A DNA stretch of 64,000 nucleotides from Dictyobacter kobayashii (GCF_003967555.1 NZ_BIFS01000001.1:4216001-4280000), one strand, 5' to 3'. Positions 36,531 through 45,281 are shown, numbered from the stretch's first letter. The notes: generated from the letters alone by a model not told the origin. Numbers and translations: made by a program.

Positions 36531-37706
36531 TTAGGCGACCGAATGAGCTGGCATCTGCCATTGACGAGCAAAGCGGGCCAATTGGAAACGCGTCAGTGGG
36601 ATTACCGGCTCGTTTTCACTGACCAGGGCGCCAAGTAACTCTCCCAGAAGAATACCAAATTTAAATGCATGGCCTGTAAAGCCAGTTGCCAGCACAATAC
36701 GTCTGTCATGTGGTAAATAATCTAAAATGAAATCCTCATCAAGACTGACATCATAAATATAAGATTCAACTTTGGCGAGCTCTGCCTGTTGCAAGGCTGG
36801 AATAAGATCATAGAGGCGCTGGGTGACCTGTCTGATTACGCGCTCATCGACCACAGGTACCTCTCCTGGTTCAGCGGGATCGCCAAAGGTGTGTGAAGCT
36901 GCTTTTAACCATGTGGGGCCGTTGGTGCCTTGAGCGTGGAGCGGAAATCCATAAAGATCTTCTGCCATGAAGGTTGGAAATGCGGGGAGACCAAATTCTT
37001 CCGTTGGAAGATTAGCAAAGTAGAGTAGATATTGCCGGGTAAGACGGACTGGCAGCTCTATTTCAGTATGCAATAAGCGATGGACCCATGGGCCGGTGGC
37101 TATAATTGCCCGATCCGCCAGCATTTCTTCTCCAGTTGACAGTTGGAGGCGGATTGCTTGTTGGACATTCTCATGTCTGATAGCCGTAACCTGGTGATGT
37201 TCCAACACGGTTCCCCCCAGATCACGGATGGCTGAACGCAAGGTTTGCAGGCATAAAGAGGCATGTAGCATACCTGCATCTGCGTTGTAGGTCAAGAAAT
37301 CGTAGCTCTGGGCGCGAAACTGTGGAAAGCGTTTAGCAATCTCGCTATGATTCAGACGTTCAGGTGTATAACCCAGGTTGCGTAGCGTCTGATAACTCTG
37401 ACCGGCGAAGCTGTCCTGCCCCTGGCCCAGCCCAAGTGTGCCAGTCGGTGTATAAAGGTGTTGACTGGTATGTTGTTCCAACTTTTTCCAGCGCTTCAAA
37501 CTCAAATGCACCATTTCTGGATAAAAAGTATCATTTCCATATTCAAAGCGGAGCAAACGAGAAGCACCATGCGAGGATGCCTGTCCATGATCAACGGTCG
37601 CCTGTTCGAGGACGGTAACCTGGTGTATGCCCTGTTGTAAGAGATTATAGGCTGTGGCAAGACCAATAATACCTGCTCCTACGATGATAACACGTTGTTG
37701 GTACAC
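36531..37706 (-). CDS. FAD-dependent amine oxidase (SolA/monomeric sarcosine oxidase family)
   Basis: A 391-residue flavoprotein. The Rossmann motif is VIIVGAGIIGLATA (residues 6-19), followed by ASSHGASRLLRFEYG, typical of sarcosine and N-methyltryptophan oxidases, which demethylate N-methyl amino acids to give formaldehyde and hydrogen peroxide. The C-terminal FAD region is GFTGHAFKFGILLGELL. In characterised members FAD is covalently bound to Cys in a CxYxxTxDxxFxxD motif. Here the segment reads YIYDVSLDEDFILD, so that Cys is Tyr and the flavin is probably non-covalent. GTG start at 37706, 10 bases after GGAGG. Substrate unproven. Confidence 0.85.
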   Translation of the reverse strand: MYQQRVIIVGAGIIGLATAYNLLQQGIHQVTVLEQATVDHGQASSHGASRLLRFEYGNDTFYPEMVHLSLKRWKKLEQHTSQHLYTPTGTLGLGQGQDSFAGQSYQTLRNLGYTPERLNHSEIAKRFPQFRAQSYDFLTYNADAGMLHASLCLQTLRSAIRDLGGTVLEHHQVTAIRHENVQQAIRLQLSTGEEMLADRAIIATGPWVHRLLHTEIELPVRLTRQYLLYFANLPTEEFGLPAFPTFMAEDLYGFPLHAQGTNGPTWLKAASHTFGDPAEPGEVPVVDERVIRQVTQRLYDLIPALQQAELAKVESYIYDVSLDEDFILDYLPHDRRIVLATGFTGHAFKFGILLGELLGALVSENEPVIPLTRFQLARFARQWQMPAHSVA

Positions 37707-37734
37707 GATCTAATTGCCTCCTGTTTATTTGATC

Positions 37735-37776
37735 TCGTAACGATACGATTATAACAAAATACCTACTAAATTTCAA
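37735..37776 (-). promoter_or_regulatory. promoter of the SolA-like gene with operator-like repeat
   Basis: On the minus strand TTGAAA (37771-37776), a 17-base spacer and TATAAT (37748-37753) form a near-consensus promoter. An inverted repeat (TCGTA-N4-TACGA, 37735-37748) starts at the -10 edge and could be a repressor site. The remaining gap to aroA (to 38281) shows no gene. Confidence 0.6.
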
Positions 37777-38281
37777 ATGAATTAAGCGCGTATATAGCGG
37801 AAAAATTAATTGAACTTTTTATGAGGTATTTGATTTATAAATGTATTAACAGTGTAGTGGATTTTGTAATATATTTGTATGAGCTCATGTATTGTAATGA
37901 AAAAGCTGTTTAGCTTTTCCCGTGTGCTATTTAAAAAGCGATCGTCAATGTTACTTGATTGTGGCTCGCTCCACTGCCATTGAATGGAAAAAGTTGCACA
38001 AGCACAAACACAAAATATATCCGCCATAAATAGCATGCTGTAGACCATTCCATGATTTCGCTTATGGCAGGAGGTGTAGTAGGATAGTCTGTATCTCGAC
38101 ATAAAGAATGTTGTCGCTTACAATGTTAGTAACGCCATCCAGCAGTATCGTTTGCACCGCTGGCTGTAAAAAGCAATCCTCAACGCCGCCAGGATGCGGT
38201 TAGCTGCGCTCATATGATTGAGTGGCTGCTACTAGTTATGACGTCTAAGCGTAATCACTTATCAATTTTGTAAAGAAAGCG
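37777..38281. other. intergenic region before aroA
   Basis: About 500 bases, AT-rich at the left. A minus-strand open frame (37806-38102) lacks a ribosome site and any recognisable protein pattern. No RNA gene seen. Confidence 0.4.
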
Positions 38282-39655
38282 ATGCTGGACCTTATGAACG
38301 ATAAAATATCGGAACCTCTTGCACAGACAGTTGTGATTGCCCCATCGAATCTGCTGCCAGCGCAGCCTGAAGTGCCTTCTTCAAAATACTACACACTACG
38401 TTATGTGCTGGCTGCATCCCTGGCGCCGGGAGAGAGCCGCGTCGTTTTGCCTGCCCTGAGCGATGATAGCGATGCCCTCTTCCGAGGCTGTCGTGCACTG
38501 GGCGCTGAATTAAGATGGGAAGATGAGCAGGAACGGGTACTGCTGATTCGCGGTACAGGTCGTCCCAGGCAGACTGATCCAGTCACCATTAATGTTGGAA
38601 ACGCTGGAGCCGTCTCGCGACTACTTATCGGGTTAGGTGCTTTGCTGCCTGACGTTACATTTGTGACCGACCATCCTCAATCTCTGGGGAAACGTCCTAA
38701 CCGCGAGCTATTGGATGCATTGACTACATTGGGGGTACGTTGTGAAGGCACGGGACCGGATGGTTGCCTGCCGATCACGTTGCATGGTGGTAATGTTTCT
38801 GGAGGAAGTGTCACAGTTTCTGGTGCTCGCAGCTCCCAATTTCTCAGCGCCCTCCTTTTTCTCGCTCCTTTGCTGCCCGATGGCCTGGAGATCAATGTGG
38901 TAGATGGCTTGAAATCTCAGCCGCTGGTGCGTACCACCCTGGAGGTTATGCAAGAGGCGGGTATTCACATTGAATATGATGATACCCTGCTGCATTTCTC
39001 TATTGCGGCTGGCCAGCACTACCAGCCACGCGAGTACCATATTCCCGGGGATTATCCCTCGGCCGCCGCGCTACTGGCTGCTTACGCCGCCTCCAATGAT
39101 CCATCCAGCCGGCTTAGCCTCTCGCGCTTGCGTCCCGGGGATGAGGTGGGCGAGTATTTATTTGAGACCTTTCAGCGCATGGGGGCCGATATCCAGCGCG
39201 TTGGTGATACCATTACTCTACGTGGGGGACGGCGTCTGCAAGGGTTTGAGATCGATGGCGACCCCATTACTGATTGTATCCCGGTCGTTGTTGCCGCCGC
39301 TTGCTTTGCCGAGGGTGAAACTCGGATCTACAATGTTGAGAGCCTGCATTACAAAGAATCTGACCGCATCAATGACCTATGTACAGAATTGCGCAAGGCA
39401 GGCTGTGCAGTTGAGCCGCAGCAAGATGCGATCATTATTCAGGGACGACCACAAGGAGTCGAGGGTGGTGTCACAGTTGACGGACATAATGACCATCGCC
39501 TCTTAATGGCCCTGGCCATCGTGGGCCTGCGCAGTCACCATGGACTGACTTTAACCGGCGCCGAGCATATCGCTAAAAGCTATCCGCATTTTTTTGCCGA
39601 GCTGCAGCGCTGTGGTGCTGATATCCATCCGCAAGTAACCAGAGAGGCGCTATAA
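38282..39655 (+). CDS. aroA: EPSP synthase family enzyme (3-phosphoshikimate 1-carboxyvinyltransferase), divergent
   Basis: Transfers enolpyruvyl from PEP to shikimate-3-phosphate in aromatic amino acid synthesis. The 457-residue length and the overall pattern fit AroA: GNAGAVSRLL, SARSSQ-type GARSSQFLSALL, GDYPSAAALLAAY, HYKESDRINDL, DGHNDHRLLMALAI, AKSYPHFFAEL. Some catalytic positions are unusual. The first loop is SSKYYTLR instead of GSKSxxxR, so the phosphate-binding Ser after Lys is Tyr, and GNAGT is GNAGA, a position linked to glyphosate sensitivity in other enzymes. The Lys, both Arg and the DHR triad are kept. It is likely a true but divergent AroA, or an enolpyruvyl transferase of another pathway. 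Weak ribosome site (AAAGAAAG). No aro neighbours. Confidence 0.78.
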   Translation: MLDLMNDKISEPLAQTVVIAPSNLLPAQPEVPSSKYYTLRYVLAASLAPGESRVVLPALSDDSDALFRGCRALGAELRWEDEQERVLLIRGTGRPRQTDPVTINVGNAGAVSRLLIGLGALLPDVTFVTDHPQSLGKRPNRELLDALTTLGVRCEGTGPDGCLPITLHGGNVSGGSVTVSGARSSQFLSALLFLAPLLPDGLEINVVDGLKSQPLVRTTLEVMQEAGIHIEYDDTLLHFSIAAGQHYQPREYHIPGDYPSAAALLAAYAASNDPSSRLSLSRLRPGDEVGEYLFETFQRMGADIQRVGDTITLRGGRRLQGFEIDGDPITDCIPVVVAAACFAEGETRIYNVESLHYKESDRINDLCTELRKAGCAVEPQQDAIIIQGRPQGVEGGVTVDGHNDHRLLMALAIVGLRSHHGLTLTGAEHIAKSYPHFFAELQRCGADIHPQVTREAL

Positions 39656-39734
39656 CAGGGCTCCTCTTCTATGGGTGCAGTCGGCCAATACTCGTTAGAG
39701 ACTGAGACAGGCCTGCAAGCGATACGATGGACTT

Positions 39735-40010
39735 TCTTTCAGGTGTGGAGTGTGTGGTGGCTGCAGTCGCCCACCACACACTCCACACCCCCAACCCGGC
39801 GCCGCAGGCGCCAAAGAGAAACAATGAAGTAGCCCTGTGCTTTCTTCAGGGCTATTTCATGTTCGTCCAGAGAATGTCCATCTTTCAGGTGTGGAGTGTA
39901 TGGAGTGGGCGACTGCGGTCGCCCACTCCATACACTCCACACCCCCAACCCGGCGCCGCAGGCGCCAAAGAGAAACATGAAATAGCCCTGTGCTTTCTTT
40001 ATCAGGTATG
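39735..40010. repeat. palindromic repeat, family 1, copies B and C in tandem
   Basis: Copy B: a 19-bp stem (39742-39760 with 39771-39789). Copy C: a perfect 26-bp stem (39888-39913 with 39918-39943, loop TGCG). Each is followed by the same tail, CCCAACCCGGCGCCGCAGG then CGCCAAAGAGAAACA and ATGAAxTAGCCCTGTGC. The two units are about 146 bases apart. Stems share the outer GGTGTGGAGTGT but differ inside, with both arms changed together. Open frames across this stretch are artefacts of the repeat. Confidence 0.8.
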
Positions 40011-40118
40011 GCAAATTTTGCAATAGAATGATACAATACTCTTCGGTCATAATGGAAGATTTTTTTGTCTGCGTGGTCAAAGCGCTGTTTTTCTATTGAC
40101 AGCCGAAAGGATACAATT

Positions 40119-40424
40119 GTGTATAGATATAAAGGTTTTGATAGCGCTCTCTGTGGCGGCAGCATGGCCGCGCTAGAGGCGGTCGTCAACGCCTGGATGG
40201 AGGGGGAGCGCCCACGCATTCGACAGATGAGCCAGAGTGTTCGCGGCCAACATATCATTTTGAGTTTTGTATATGAAGATAGCCGTGAATTAGAGCAGCG
40301 GGTTGGCCTGCAGAACCAGGCTACAACGATTACCGGGGCGTTTCCACGCCTATTTGATGATGATCTGGTTGAAGATAGACCAACCAGTCCGAGCATTCCG
40401 GCGACACCTCCTCCCATGCATTGA
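40119..40424 (+). CDS. small protein of unknown function upstream of radical SAM gene
   Basis: I prefer the GTG at 40119 (GAAAGGA 7 bases upstream), giving 101 residues. The first part is a mixed alpha-beta region (YRYKGFDSALCGG, AALEAVVNAWMEGE, HIILSFVYEDSRE). The tail is acidic then Pro-rich (SPSIPATPPPMH). No signal peptide, metal motif or known family. It lies 66 bases before the radical SAM gene on the same strand, and probably shares its transcript. Confidence 0.5.
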   Translation: MYRYKGFDSALCGGSMAALEAVVNAWMEGERPRIRQMSQSVRGQHIILSFVYEDSRELEQRVGLQNQATTITGAFPRLFDDDLVEDRPTSPSIPATPPPMH

Positions 40425-40490
40425 GCATTGCTCTGCATTATCGTATACGTTAAGATTAAGTATTCGTTCAAGAACACAATAAGGACAACT

Positions 40491-41765
40491 ATGGCGACTC
40501 CATATCTACTCTATGTAACTCAAGAGGGAGAGATCCTCGAAGAGCCTCGTTTACAGGCTCTTTCTTTTGGGGATCGTCCTCTGAAAGAATCTGATTTGAT
40601 ACCACTACCAGACGGCGTGACGCTCTCTATGATGCCCGATCGCCTGGCAGTTGGTCTGAAGCGTTCTGGGCAGCGCCAGGTGTTACCACAATCGCGTGGC
40701 TGGGCGGTGGCTGCCCTGTTGCCGATTGGCTATACCCGTACCCTGTTGCCGGCCTATGAAAAGGTACCTGATACGGAGCCGCTCCCATTTTTTGGCTATA
40801 GCGCGGTTGCTGGTTTGAATGGCAAGCTCTATGTGGCCGCCGTTAAAACCGACGAGGTCAGGAAGTGGCATCCGCGCGCCTTTAACCGCCAGAAGCTAGA
40901 GCGCCTGGTTCATGAGAAACAGGAAGCTTATCCCGAGAATCGCATTATTGGTCAGCATGCCCATTGTGCCCTGGATTATTCATGTCCTACGGCCAGCAAT
41001 CTGTTTTTTGAGCGCTGGGAGATGGCGATTGCTGTCTCGCCGGGCTGTAATGCGCGCTGCGTTGGCTGTATCTCAAAGCAGGAAGAAGAAGAGCTCATCT
41101 CTCCTCAGGATCGCCTGACCTTTATACCGACGGTCGATGAGATTGTGGAAGTGGCGCAGAGCCATCTGAAAAAGGCCGAAGATGCGATCGTTAGCTTTGG
41201 CCAGGGCTGCGAAGGGGAGCCATTGTTGCAGTGGCCACGGATTGGGAAAGCGATCAAGGCCTTGCGTCAGAGAACTGATCGTGGCGTGATCAATATTAAT
41301 ACCAATGGTAGTAACCCGCGCTGGCTACAGCACCTCTACGATGCCGGACTCGACACTATTCGTGTCAGTACGATTTCGGGCCATCCCGAGACGTATAATG
41401 CTTACTACCGGCCCCTGGGCTATACCTTTGATGATGTCAAGGAATCGCTGCGCCGGGCTGGTGAATCCGGTCTCTATAGCTCGATCAACCTGTTAAGTTT
41501 TCCTGGCTTGATCGATCGTGAGCGCGAAGTTGAAGCCCTGTTAGCATTGGCCCGGGAAACGAATCTGCGCCTCATCCAGTTGCGCAACCTGAATATCGAT
41601 CCCGAAGTCTTCCTGCCACGTATGCCTGACTTTAACACGATGGGCAAAGCGCTGGGCATGCGCAAATTGATCCAGATCCTCAAGCAGGAACTGCCCGAGG
41701 TTGAGATCGGCAACTTCACACGTCCGGTTACGCGTACTATGTCAGCGGCCCCAACCGCTCAATAG
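40491..41765 (+). CDS. radical SAM protein
   Basis: A 424-residue enzyme with the iron-sulfur motif CNARCVGC (Cys 186, 190, 193), in which the spacing is the canonical CxxxCxxC. Downstream are the GEP-like motif (FGQGCEGEP) and strand motifs INTNGS and DTIRVSTISG, typical of the radical SAM barrel. The N-terminal 180 residues form a separate domain of no recognised family. Such enzymes cleave S-adenosylmethionine to start radical chemistry, and the reaction here is unknown. AAGGAC precedes the ATG at 40491. The TAG stop lies inside a 27-bp palindromic terminator. No maturation or peptide substrate gene is obvious, other than the small protein upstream. Confidence 0.82.
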   Translation: MATPYLLYVTQEGEILEEPRLQALSFGDRPLKESDLIPLPDGVTLSMMPDRLAVGLKRSGQRQVLPQSRGWAVAALLPIGYTRTLLPAYEKVPDTEPLPFFGYSAVAGLNGKLYVAAVKTDEVRKWHPRAFNRQKLERLVHEKQEAYPENRIIGQHAHCALDYSCPTASNLFFERWEMAIAVSPGCNARCVGCISKQEEEELISPQDRLTFIPTVDEIVEVAQSHLKKAEDAIVSFGQGCEGEPLLQWPRIGKAIKALRQRTDRGVININTNGSNPRWLQHLYDAGLDTIRVSTISGHPETYNAYYRPLGYTFDDVKESLRRAGESGLYSSINLLSFPGLIDREREVEALLALARETNLRLIQLRNLNIDPEVFLPRMPDFNTMGKALGMRKLIQILKQELPEVEIGNFTRPVTRTMSAAPTAQ

Positions 41766-41821
41766 AACAACAATAAAAAAAGCGCCTTTCGCAGAGGCGC
41801 TTTTTTTATTGTTGTTCTATT
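41761..41821. terminator. bidirectional terminator containing both stop codons
   Basis: A perfect 27-bp inverted repeat (41761-41787 with 41795-41821, loop TTCGCAG) with A7 in one arm and T7 in the other. The TAG of the radical SAM gene (41763-41765) and the TAG of the convergent glycosyltransferase (41817-41819) lie at mirrored positions within the arms. Confidence 0.9.
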
Positions 41822-42971
41822 GAGGGATGCTGGTGGCTCTCAACATACGGCGTGCCGCCACCGCAACGGGCTCGACCCCTAGCTGGGCGATACAATCACG
41901 GGTGGAACAGCCTTCCGGTGTACCGAGCAGGTGGCCGCTATAGAAACACGGCATACAGGGTAGGTCCAGGCGTACTACCGTGGCCCGCTGGCTGCTTGAA
42001 TCACCTGTGTAGGGTCCCCAGGCTTTATGGTTTGAAAGGCTAAAGATGGCTACAGTTGGAGCTCCCACGGCTGCTGCCAGGTGCATCACCCCTGCATCAT
42101 TGCCCACGAACAGGTCTACCAGTTCCAGCACGGCTGCCGCTGTTTTGATATTACCTTTGCCAGCCAGGCTGCGTACAGGCATGGCTGATTGCATTAAGCC
42201 AATGATCTGCTCATGGAGCTCTTTTTCCTCGGGGCCACCCATCAGCAATAGTTCTCCGCCAAAATCAGCATAGAGCGTATCTGCCAGCTGGGCGAAGCGC
42301 TCGGGCGCCCAGCGGCGAGCTACACTGTAGCCACCACTGCCGGGATGCATCGCGATCAGAGGACGCTTTACGTCATGTGTGTTGTCCTTTCCATAGACGA
42401 GTCGCCGGGCCTGCTGGCGCTCGGTATCTCCCAGGGGCAGGAACAACTTTTTGTCGCGGACCGTTGCGCCAGCCGCTTCAGCGACCGCCATTGCATATTC
42501 CGCCTCGTGCAATGCGCCGAAGCCACGATCTTTAACTCGTACATTTAGGAACCAGCCATGGCCGTTATCCAACCCAATCCGCCAGCGGGCTCCCGTCGCG
42601 CGCATCAAGAGCTGATGCTTTAAGCGTCCAAAGGGTAGTGTCAGATGGTGGAGTAGCAGTACTGCATCATAGCGGCCTGCTCGCAAGCTTTGCCACAGCT
42701 CTTTTAGACGCAGCAATGTCTGAGGATTGTTTAAAATTTGTCGTGGATGATCAAATAGATATTTATCGAGGACAATTGTACGGTCAATCACATCCCAGCC
42801 ATTGAGCAGGCCAGCCGAATCAGGGGTCACCAGCAGGTCAATACGAGCCTGTGGATATGACTCACGCAGTGCTCGTAGCGCCGGCGTCGCCAGCAATAGA
42901 TCCCCAATGCCTGCCATTTTTACCACCAGGATTCGCGCGCTGGGTGGCAACGTTATCTGTGATTTATGCAT
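41817..42971 (-). CDS. glycosyltransferase family 9 (heptosyltransferase-like), copy 4
   Basis: A 384-residue GT-B fold enzyme of the ADP-heptose:LPS heptosyltransferase family. The N-terminal signature is ILVVKMAGIGDLLLATPALRALRESYP; the C-terminal nucleotide-sugar half has MHPGSGGYSVARRWAPERFA and VDLFVGNDAGVMHLAAAVGAPTVAIF. A Cys cluster close to the C-terminus (CMPCFYSG...GCSTRDC) is shared with its neighbours. The cell type lacks LPS, so the acceptor is probably a capsular, wall or secreted polysaccharide. Last gene of the GT9 group; 12 bases after the GNAT gene. Confidence 0.85.
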   Translation of the reverse strand: MHKSQITLPPSARILVVKMAGIGDLLLATPALRALRESYPQARIDLLVTPDSAGLLNGWDVIDRTIVLDKYLFDHPRQILNNPQTLLRLKELWQSLRAGRYDAVLLLHHLTLPFGRLKHQLLMRATGARWRIGLDNGHGWFLNVRVKDRGFGALHEAEYAMAVAEAAGATVRDKKLFLPLGDTERQQARRLVYGKDNTHDVKRPLIAMHPGSGGYSVARRWAPERFAQLADTLYADFGGELLLMGGPEEKELHEQIIGLMQSAMPVRSLAGKGNIKTAAAVLELVDLFVGNDAGVMHLAAAVGAPTVAIFSLSNHKAWGPYTGDSSSQRATVVRLDLPCMPCFYSGHLLGTPEGCSTRDCIAQLGVEPVAVAARRMLRATSIPQ

Positions 42972-42983
42972 GGTATTATACTT

Positions 42984-43829
42984 CTACAATTCTGCTCTAT
43001 TCTCTTCAGGAGAAGCTACTCGATAATGATGAAGTTGACAATAATCTTGAAAGCCCAGGCGGCGATAAATGGCCTCACTCATATCAGATGGTGAGAGTGT
43101 TGCGATGGCATACCCCAGGCGCCTGACTTCGCTGATAATATGCTGTGTCAGTGCGCTGGCAATACCTTGTCTGCGTGCTTCTGGTAAGGTTGTCACGCCA
43201 TAAATGCCGGCGACCCCCTGGTGGAGCAGGATAGAGGCTACCGCGACCGCTTTGCCTTGTTGGCTACCAATATAATGATGCCACATTGCCCCTTCTCCAA
43301 AGCCACTCGCTAGATAGGTATGATAATAGTGTCCGGCCATCACTTCTGTTGCTCCGAAGCCAATTTTTTCTATCTCGCATTTTGTCTGTAGCTCCGAGAC
43401 GGTTAGCACCTCGCGTATATCCAGTCCGTCAGGCCAGCTATCCACTGTTTGGGCTGTAGCCGTATCTAGAATCATACAGGTCATGGTGGCGCGGAGTTGC
43501 AGGCCATGGCGCTCTAGATAGCTGGCCAGATCTGCTGGTGTATCCGCCGCCCCGACGCGCCAGCCTGGCTCCAACACCTGGTGGCTTCTGAACAAGGCCA
43601 GCGTCTCCGCTATGCGTCTATCGATATATTCTGGATCACTTGAGCCAAAATTTGTTAATAAAACTCCATTGGGGCCAGTCGGGCCAGTCATAAACCAGGT
43701 TAACTCATCATCCTGATGTAGTATTCCAGCCGGTAAATTACGCCCAAAGCAGGCCATCTCCTCCGCAAAGTTATGCTCAACCGCCGCCAGTAGACCCGGT
43801 TCCGAAAGACTACGAAAGATCTTGCTCAT
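42984..43829 (-). CDS. GNAT family N-acetyltransferase
   Basis: A 281-residue protein. The C-terminal half is a GNAT domain, with the acetyl-CoA loop RRQGIASALTQHII and SPSDMSEAIYRRLGFQDY typical of the fold. The N-terminal half (about 1-130) is a second, degenerate GNAT-like region, as in tandem GNATs. Its start overlaps the end of the GT9 gene upstream by 20 bases, and it lies 12 bases before the next GT9, so it belongs to the operon. It may acetylate a sugar or amino sugar made by the cluster. Confidence 0.8.
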   Translation of the reverse strand: MSKIFRSLSEPGLLAAVEHNFAEEMACFGRNLPAGILHQDDELTWFMTGPTGPNGVLLTNFGSSDPEYIDRRIAETLALFRSHQVLEPGWRVGAADTPADLASYLERHGLQLRATMTCMILDTATAQTVDSWPDGLDIREVLTVSELQTKCEIEKIGFGATEVMAGHYYHTYLASGFGEGAMWHHYIGSQQGKAVAVASILLHQGVAGIYGVTTLPEARRQGIASALTQHIISEVRRLGYAIATLSPSDMSEAIYRRLGFQDYCQLHHYRVASPEENRAEL

Positions 43830-45174
43830 TCAGGATTCCTTCCATACTATGCGCTTTTCCCAGGGATGATCTTGTCTCTTCGAGCTGGCTTTCACTGCTT
43901 TGGCTCAACTGTATCTCGTGAATAGCCTGTAAAACTTGCTCTGGTGAGATGTTTTTCATGCATTGGGTGGTAAAGAAACGGCAATCTGCGGGCGCCCCTT
44001 TCGCTTTATAACAGGGGCTACACCAGATGGGATCGCGTAGGATGGTTGCCTTTGGGCTAACCGGCCCACTCAAGGCTGGATCAGTTGGTCCGTGAATCGC
44101 AACAACGTGCGAGCCGACCGCACAGGCAATATGCATGGGGCCACTATCGCCGGTGAGCACTATATCCGCCCTTTGTAGCAGGGCTGCCAGTTGGGCCAGA
44201 CTCGTTTTTCCGGCCAGATTCACGGCCTGTTCTTTCATGCGAGCCGTAATCGCGGCAATCAAGGGCAGATCGTCGGGCGCGCCTGTAAAGATTACCTCTA
44301 CCTTGCCGCTTTGTAATAACTGATCTATCAACCTGGCCCAGTAGGGAATTGGCCAGCGTTTCGATTGCCCGTTATTAGAGCTGACATGGCAGGCGATGAG
44401 TATTTTCTCGCTCTTGATCCCTTCTTGTTGCAGTAGTGATGCTATCTCTTGTCGAGCCTGTTGGTCTACAAACAAGGTGGGCGTGCGATCCTCTGGTTGG
44501 AGGGTCGCACCGGCTGCCTGAGCCAATCTTAAGCAGTAATCAACCTCATGGAGGTGATCGTCTGGATTCCAGTGTTGTCCGGCCACATTATCGGTCATCA
44601 GACCCGGGTAACTCTCTTGCCCAAAACCTACCCGGCGCCGAGCTCCACTAAGAAGCGACAATAGCGCCGCCCAGGGACCAAACACGCTGATTGCCAGGTC
44701 GTAGTTGCGCGCATGTAAACGCTGACGCAGGGCACGCGCCTCTCGCCAGTTTTTGGGATTGAGCAAGCCCTTGGGACGCCGCCATATATTGGGATCATAG
44801 GTCAGTACAGTCTGGATATCTGGATCGTTACCCAGCACACGAGCACTGGAAGGAAGTGCCAGCAGATCTATTTCCGCTTCCGGGTAGGTGCGCTTTAAAA
44901 TACGTACCACTGGTAAAGAGAGTACCAGGTCTCCGATCAAGTCCAGGCGGATTACCAGAATGCGCCTGGGATGAAAGTGTTGAGGGTCCAGGGGTGTAGC
45001 TTTACTTTTGCCCTGGTTTATTCGCAGGAACAGGCCGAACAGACTCATAAGAATATAGATCGTAGAAAGCAGTATCCGTTTGCTTGTATGTACAACGCTA
45101 TTGCGTACCTGTCGTCGTGAGTCGGGCCGGGTTGGATAGCCGTATTCATCTCTATTCTGTAACGCGTGTGCCAT
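43810..45174 (-). CDS. glycosyltransferase family 9, copy 3
   Basis: A 454-residue protein if started at the ATG at 45174 (AGGA 9 bases upstream). It is longer than its paralogues, with a basic N-terminal region carrying a hydrophobic segment (RILLSTIYILMSLFGLFL) that may anchor it to the membrane. The GT9 core starts RILVIRLDLIGDLVLSLPVVRIL; the donor domain has CHVSSNNGQSKRWPIPYW and ADIVLTGDSGPMHIACAVGS. The Cys cluster is CSPCYKAKG...DCRF...QC. Its frame remains open upstream to 45288, through a hairpin. It overlaps the GNAT gene by 20 bases. Confidence 0.85.
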   Translation of the reverse strand: MAHALQNRDEYGYPTRPDSRRQVRNSVVHTSKRILLSTIYILMSLFGLFLRINQGKSKATPLDPQHFHPRRILVIRLDLIGDLVLSLPVVRILKRTYPEAEIDLLALPSSARVLGNDPDIQTVLTYDPNIWRRPKGLLNPKNWREARALRQRLHARNYDLAISVFGPWAALLSLLSGARRRVGFGQESYPGLMTDNVAGQHWNPDDHLHEVDYCLRLAQAAGATLQPEDRTPTLFVDQQARQEIASLLQQEGIKSEKILIACHVSSNNGQSKRWPIPYWARLIDQLLQSGKVEVIFTGAPDDLPLIAAITARMKEQAVNLAGKTSLAQLAALLQRADIVLTGDSGPMHIACAVGSHVVAIHGPTDPALSGPVSPKATILRDPIWCSPCYKAKGAPADCRFFTTQCMKNISPEQVLQAIHEIQLSQSSESQLEETRSSLGKAHSMEGILNEQDLS

Positions 45175-45281
45175 AATTTCATTCCTAAATCTGAGGCTCT
45201 TTCTGTCATTATATGGGGCGGGAATTGAAGTTGCAATGAAACGGTAATTATGTGGGATGGCTACGAGCGATGTGAGAGGGG

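Noticed and set aside
37806..38102. Minus-strand open frame of 98 codons
   Set aside because: No ribosome site, low-complexity composition and no recognisable pattern; it is AT-rich intergenic DNA.
38110..38240. Possible tRNA or transposase fragment before aroA
   Set aside because: I could not fold a cloverleaf with a T-loop consensus, and the translated fragments match no transposase motif.
39735..40010. CRISPR array
   Set aside because: Only two units, spaced about 146 bases, with long internal stems and no spacers of regular length. No cas genes.
39727..40477. Several open frames on both strands with similar products (MFLFGxCxAGLG, WSVWSGR and the like)
   Set aside because: They are readings of the family 1 repeat, and similarity between them comes from the repeat DNA and not from a protein family.
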